From the NCBI GenBank assembly GCA_002794735.1, contig NBAZ01000005.1:992001-1056000 (forward strand): a DNA stretch of 64,000 nt, written 5' to 3'. The first letter of the stretch is position 1; each line of letters begins with the position of its first letter. The DNA comes from Pyrrhoderma lamaoense (lineage: Eukaryota > Basidiomycota > Agaricomycetes > Hymenochaetales > Hymenochaetaceae). The position numbers were made by a program, and so were the translations under genes. The notes under the pieces are model-generated. The model did not search any database, had not been told where the DNA came from, and saw nothing but the letters and a program-made list of their open reading frames with translations. This document shows, piece by piece, positions 59,070 to 64,000 of this stretch.

Positions 59070-60640
59070 ATGACAGTGGGAAAGTCGCGGATGTCATCAT
59101 CGTCTTCGACGTCTTCATCCACCATGCAATCCACAAAGCATCCGCCACCGCCATCTCCATCACACGTCTTACGCATTCATGCGGCCAATGTCAATACCGT
59201 CTCGTTCTCCAATGACAACGAGAGGCTATATTCCGGAGACGTCTCGGGCACCGTCATCGTCACATCCACAAGGACACTCCGGCCAATTGCGTCTTGGAAG
59301 GCGCATACAGACAGCATCCTCGGCGCACAAGAGTGGAATACAAGTATCATAACGTGCGTCTCATCTCGAACCATCTGCCATGTCCACGGTTCTCAGGATG
59401 ATGAACTGAAATCAGACACGGCCGTGACAACAAGCTGCATGTATGGGCACGCGTGGTCACCGTCCAGTCGGTGGGCGATGCTGCATCGAGTCTGGATTTG
59501 CCTGTACCGGAGCTCCGATACTCACTCGATGTGAATGCCCTCAATTTCTGTCGCTTCTCATTGCTCCCCGTGGGGGATAATGCTCTCATTGCCCTCCCGA
59601 ATCTGATTGAGTCCTCTGTGGTGAATATTCTATATTGTATCTTACCCGCTGGTTTGAAGTTGATAAAGAGAATGACAGGCAGATATCTGGTTACTCCCTT
59701 CATGTACACGATTGCATGCAGCAATTGGGAAAGTGGACTCGCCTGAGATCGGAATGAAGAGCTGGGAATTGGAGGGCGATGGAAGAGGAAATGCGAAGAC
59801 AGGTAGACTCTATGCGCAATGAGCATTTTAGCGTTTCGATTGTCATCTAAGAGCTTGTTACAGGAATTCTGATGGCACTGCACTTGTTTCGCAAGTCGGA
59901 CAGACTACATCTATTGTGCACATATGAGAGTGGAGAAGTAATACTTCGTCGGTGTGTTGCTGCGACGGACAAGACAATTGAAGGGATTGGATGGGAATGC
60001 CTGTGGAAGACAAGACTGCATGTTGAATCTGGTACGCTTCCCAATGAACTGACTGTATGGACTGGTGCTCATACTCAGCCAGTGATGTCGATGGTGGTTT
60101 CCTCGGACCACTCATTTGCTCTAACAGTGTCTGCAGACCACATTGTTGGATATTACAAGCTGTTTGTGAGCGTTCTATGCATCAATGAGATGAAATTAAT
60201 GGATTCACCGAAGCTACTCAGGGCGAGGATGAGGGTGAGGATCGATTCTCAAAGCAGAGAATAAAACATGCAGGTAATGGAGGGATTGCCCTTCGTTCAG
60301 ATGGGAGGGTGTGTGCAGTAGGTGGATGGGATGGAAAGTAAGTGGCCAACGCTATAAATGAATATCCTCTTTGTTTTATTGACCATACAACAGGATTCGG
60401 ATATTCTCCACCAAATCATTCAAGCCACTTGGTACACTCTCATATCATACGAAGAGCTGTCCTGCTCTGTCGTTTGCACATTCACACCCAACGACGACCG
60501 ACATTGTCGAAGAGGATTCGGAGGATGAATTGACAGAGGGTGAGAAACTAAGGCGTTGTCGATGGCTGGCATCTGGATCTCATGATAATCGGATAGTGAT
60601 ATGGGAACTCATGGACTTTCACTCAACTAGCAGTAGATAG
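59070..60640 (+). CDS. ASA1: ASTRA-associated WD40 protein Asa1
   Basis: Asa1 (GNB1L-like) works with the TTT/ASTRA complex in maturation of PIKK kinases. Seven exons join in frame: 59353, 59416-59620, 59679-59802, 59864-60031, 60083-60165, 60222-60337, 60394-60640. From the second ATG (59091) the protein is 401 residues. WD40 blades include NVNTVSFSNDNERLYSGD, RPIASWKAHTDSILG, THGRDNKLHVW, MSMVVSSDHSFALTVSADH, GGWDGKIRIFST and GSHDNRIVIWEL. The motif HGRDNKLHVW is characteristic of Asa1. Two in-frame ATGs (59070, 59091) compete; the second has the more usual Ser-rich start. It shares a tiny upstream gap with the divergent membrane-protein gene. Confidence 0.91.
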
Positions 60641-60830
60641 TACTTTAATCATCATCATCTGTGAAGTACAGTGTGGCTGAACATGGCATCTGTTTGTGGA
60701 TATTTGTGAGGGTGACATGATGAAAGTGACCGACGCGAATAGTCACGCGTGTCCTCTTCCAATTTCCGATTTCTGATTTCCAAGTACCGTATTTCCACTC
60801 CTAAATTCTGATCTCAATAATCCAGTAAAA

Positions 60831-62664
60831 ATGGTTCTCTGGGTAGACAAAGTGAGAATCGACTAAAGGCTACATCTACGACTATCTCTGACGCTCTAAT
60901 TGACTTCAGTACCGTCCACGTACTCTCGACGAGTTACATTATCATGACGGTCTTTCTGCTCGTCTCCGATCACTGGTCTGTACCTGAAATCTGTCCTGTT
61001 TCTTTGTCTCCAGTACTCACAAATGATCTGGATGGGTCTAGGCTGCATGTGGTGACTTTCCTCATATGCTATTCTATGGACCAAGTGGGGCCGGAAAGAA
61101 GACTCGCATAGCATGTACTTTAAGACAAGTCTACGGAAGTGGTGTTGAGAAGGTGAGTCTGCACTGCTAGTATGAGTCGAGTGAAATGTATTCATCTGAT
61201 GTAAATAGCTCAAAATCGACCAACGAGTATTCTTGACACCTTCTAGACGGAAGCTGGATGTCAATATTGTGCAGAGTAACTATCATATTGAGATTACTCC
61301 AAGGTGCGCGTTTCGCTCCTTTGCTATCTACTACCCATTCTACAGCTCTTTCCTATGTAGTGATGTAGGAATATATGACCGTGTGGTGATCCAAGAGATT
61401 CTGAAGGAGATAGCTCAGACTCAGCAAGTGGATCTGAATGCGAGACAGAAATTCAAGGGTACTTGATACTACACCTCTGTTTGATCTTTTGTTTTGATTG
61501 TGTCACACAGTTGTCGTCATCAATGAGGCAGACTCACTCTCCCGAGATGCACAGGCTGCCCTTCGTCGGACAATGGAGAAGTACATGTCGAATATGCGGA
61601 TTATCCTGTGTGCAAACAGCACGTCGAAGCTGATTGCTCCTATCAAGAGCCGATGTCTTCTGATGCGTGTAGCAGCGCCGAGTGAGGTGGAGATCCAGAA
61701 GTGCTTGGAGCATGTTGCGAAGAAGGAGAGATTTGACCTGCCACCTGATACATGTTTGTCGATTGCACGAGATGCTGGTGGGAATTTGAGGAAGGCTGTC
61801 CTTGTACTGGAAGCGCTGAAGATGCAATCGTAAGTCTATTTGACCTTTGGATGTCGGATTTGCGATTGATGGGCATTGTACTCAGACCAGACCTTTCTGG
61901 ACCGATCTCAATAGCGAAACCTGACTGGGAGATGTATTGCCACAGGGTTGCTGATATGATTATCCAAGAACAGACACCAGGACGTGTGATGGAAGTGCGA
62001 TCAAAACTATATGAACTACTGAGTCACTGTATCCCTGCGACGGTTATTTTAAAAGTAAGCTGTTTATGGAAGCTGGTAGACTACTTTTGATGCTAATAGG
62101 TGGTGCAGACGATAGCCGAGCGGATAGTAGAGAGGGTGGATGAAGAAATTAAGAGTGATGTGATAGAGTGGGCAGCGTTTTATGTGAGATGGATACTGCG
62201 GTGATTATAAGCACTTGTACTGACTATGTTTAATAGGAGGTTCGTATGCGGCTAGGAAATAAGAAGATCTTTCATCTTGAAGCGTGGGTGATCAAAGTGA
62301 TGAGTTTGTATAAAGTGAGTGTGTGAATATCTGAGACTTTGATATCCTCTAATCTTACTGTCTTCAGCATTTTGTTTTCAACTTTGATATGGATGATTTT
62401 GAGTAATTTTCATAATTACATGATACTGTATTTTATGACCACGTATTCATTCATTTGCAGACATCGGTGTATAACTTCAATAGTATTTCAACTTTTTTTT
62501 ACAAATGCAGCATGTCGGTACGCTTGATTTTTTAACTTGTTCAGGCAAGTAATCCCGCGGTAGATAGAAGATGGCTTATCAAGGAGATGTTTTGCATACC
62601 ACAACCTACAAAGAAGGATAAAGAGAATAGTGGAAAGAAGTTTTTGGCTACGAGTAAGGCATAA
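60831..62664 (+). CDS. RFC5: Replication factor C small subunit (yeast Rfc5 / human RFC3 type)
   Basis: This is a clamp-loader AAA+ subunit that helps load PCNA and the 9-1-1 clamp. MVLWVDK joins to [20 protein letters not shown], then [18 protein letters not shown] (Walker A), [56 protein letters not shown] (Walker B variant NEAD) and [14 protein letters not shown] (SRC motif). The C-terminal collar helices follow, and the tail ends [23 protein letters not shown] and the NEAD box mark the Rfc5/RFC3 paralogue rather than Rfc2-4. About nine exons, all in frame; the last intron (about 62314-62544) is unusually long. No frame break. Confidence 0.96.
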
Positions 62665-62918
62665 GTAATCAGATCGGAGAATGCAAAGGAAAACATTCAA
62701 ATTGATTACTTCAACGATAATTCGAAGTACCGGTAAACGGAGAACATTCACGACATGTTTGGGGCAACTAAGAGAAGGAGAGGCGGCTGCAATAACATAA
62801 TTCAAAGTCACATTTTCGTTGAAGAGAAATCAGAACTGATGGGCACAATAAAGGCCAAGAAACTATCTAATATGCAAGTTAATGCACCGTAGCTATAGAT
62901 ACATGGTTGAAAAAGGAG

Positions 62919-64000
62919 CTAAGTGAGGGGGGTTACCCTGTCTTCATTTAGATCAATTGTATCGAGCGCAAATTTTTTTTGCGTATCCCGCTTTGTATAC
63001 TCATTCCTATCTTGAATAATAGATGGTCGCATCTCTTCAAATATAATATTAGAATCAGAATTACATAGTTCAGAGGACTTGTCAGAGCAGATAGATGCCG
63101 TCATTGACATTGTTGTAGCTTTCTTTGGAGTTGATGTTGAAAATTCTGTGTCAGAAGAATTGAAAAAGGAATCTTCATAAGACGAAACAACGAGTTCTGG
63201 AGTATCTAGATTGAAAATTGACGTTTCAACAGAGTGCTTGGCTATTTCAGAATTATCCTCGTCCTGTCCGGTATGTGAAGGAGTTGTACCGTTCAAAAGA
63301 GGAGTGGATTTCCAGTCAGCCGAGCGTTTTTTCGAGAGGTTATCAAGTTCCTATAAAATTGTTGAGAGTTTGTTTTCTTTTCTCAATGAAGAGTTGTGGC
63401 TTACTTCTAGAATGATCTCTAGTTCCTTGAGAGCGAGTTCGATTTCCTCATCTTTGCTCTCGTATAATATACCGTCATCCCTAGTCACCTCGAGTTCATC
63501 TTGTTCATTTTCAATAAAAGTAGAAGTATGGGACGAGTCCAAGGACCGATTATTTGGGCTCATGTTTGTGTCCCTAATAGATTCAAAGCTTTGTAAGTTG
63601 GTTACCATAGACTGCATTTCTTCTAGAATGTCTTCCGATAGATAGGAGACGGGAGTATCGATATCTATGAGGCTAATCATCAGTTTGGGAGGTAAGTCGT
63701 GAAAGATACGAGCGGATTGTGTCGAGCATTCACACCCTGTTAATGGGCCCTCGGAAACGTCCTTCCCTGCTAGGGATCCGGTCCGGCAAGAATCACTTGG
63801 GGTAACGACAATTTTAGGAATATCGATCTCCTTTTGAAGGATTTCAGACTTTTCTATACCTTGAGACTGATATCCTTCCGAGATTGTAGTTCCAGTGCAC
63901 TTTATAGACTTTTCTTCAGATAGATCAGATCCCAGGAGTTGGTCTCTGTTTATGTGCGAAGTTACATCTGTTCGATGTTTGCCAGAAAGCAGCCGCCAGA
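62919..64000 (-). CDS. Acidic Ser-rich protein, 5' partial, function unknown
   Basis: The frame is open to the right edge, so the start lies outside the window. Visible content is acidic and Ser/Thr-rich: KSEILQKEIDIPKIVVTPSD, VSYLSEDILEEMQSM and a helical ELALKELEIILE. An intron (about 63352-63403) then leads to ELDNLSKKRSADWKSTPLL and ends NEDRVTPLT at 62919. The helix-plus-DWKSTPL segment across the splice looks conserved. I recall similar basidiomycete proteins but no named family. It is convergent with RFC5. Confidence 0.6.

Overview
The window is nuclear DNA from a basidiomycete fungus, most probably an Agaricomycete. Nearly every conserved gene is cut by short introns (about 45-130 bases) with GTAAGT-like donors and TAG/CAG acceptors. 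The gene set also fits: CYP51, ATG15, TPS1, glutathione peroxidase, an Ncp1-type protein, UstYa/DUF3328 proteins and an ENV7 kinase with an acidic insert. The DNA is rather AT-rich except for a visibly more GC-rich block at about 56.5-62 kb. I see about 31 protein-coding genes, no convincing tRNA or rRNA gene, no CRISPR array and no intact transposon.

Layout. 1-9 kb: SLP-type protein phosphatase (cut by the left edge), ATG15 lipase, a Ser/Pro-rich basidiomycete protein, and a divergent pair (small membrane protein, TPR protein). 9.3-14.4 kb: a complete telomerase reverse transcriptase in 23 exons. 14.4-16.4 kb: no recognisable gene. 16.5-28 kb: glutathione peroxidase, Ncp1-like protein, a protein with a bacterial substrate-binding fold, VPS51, a large disordered protein, CYP51, and a putative nucleolar zinc-finger protein. 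29.7-41.6 kb: ENV7/STK16 kinase, two orphan proteins, TPS1, a C2H2 protein and ribosomal P0. 42-54.6 kb: a large PPR-like protein, a C2H2 factor, a single-pass membrane protein, an Rsm1/NIPA C3HC protein and an orphan. 56.5-64 kb: a divergent UstYa-like pair, a But2-like membrane protein, ASA1, RFC5, and an acidic protein cut by the right edge.

Most genes are unrelated housekeeping loci rather than one pathway. TERT, ASA1 and RFC5 all serve chromosome maintenance but are spread over 50 kb. ATG15, VPS51 and ENV7 all act in vacuole/endosome traffic. The only cluster-like arrangement is the head-to-head UstYa pair.

The strongest global signal is a set of about a dozen reading-frame breaks in otherwise conserved genes, including CYP51 and TERT. 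Each is repaired by adding one base to a short homopolymer, so all are contractions. They look like assembly errors; protein lengths below assume so.
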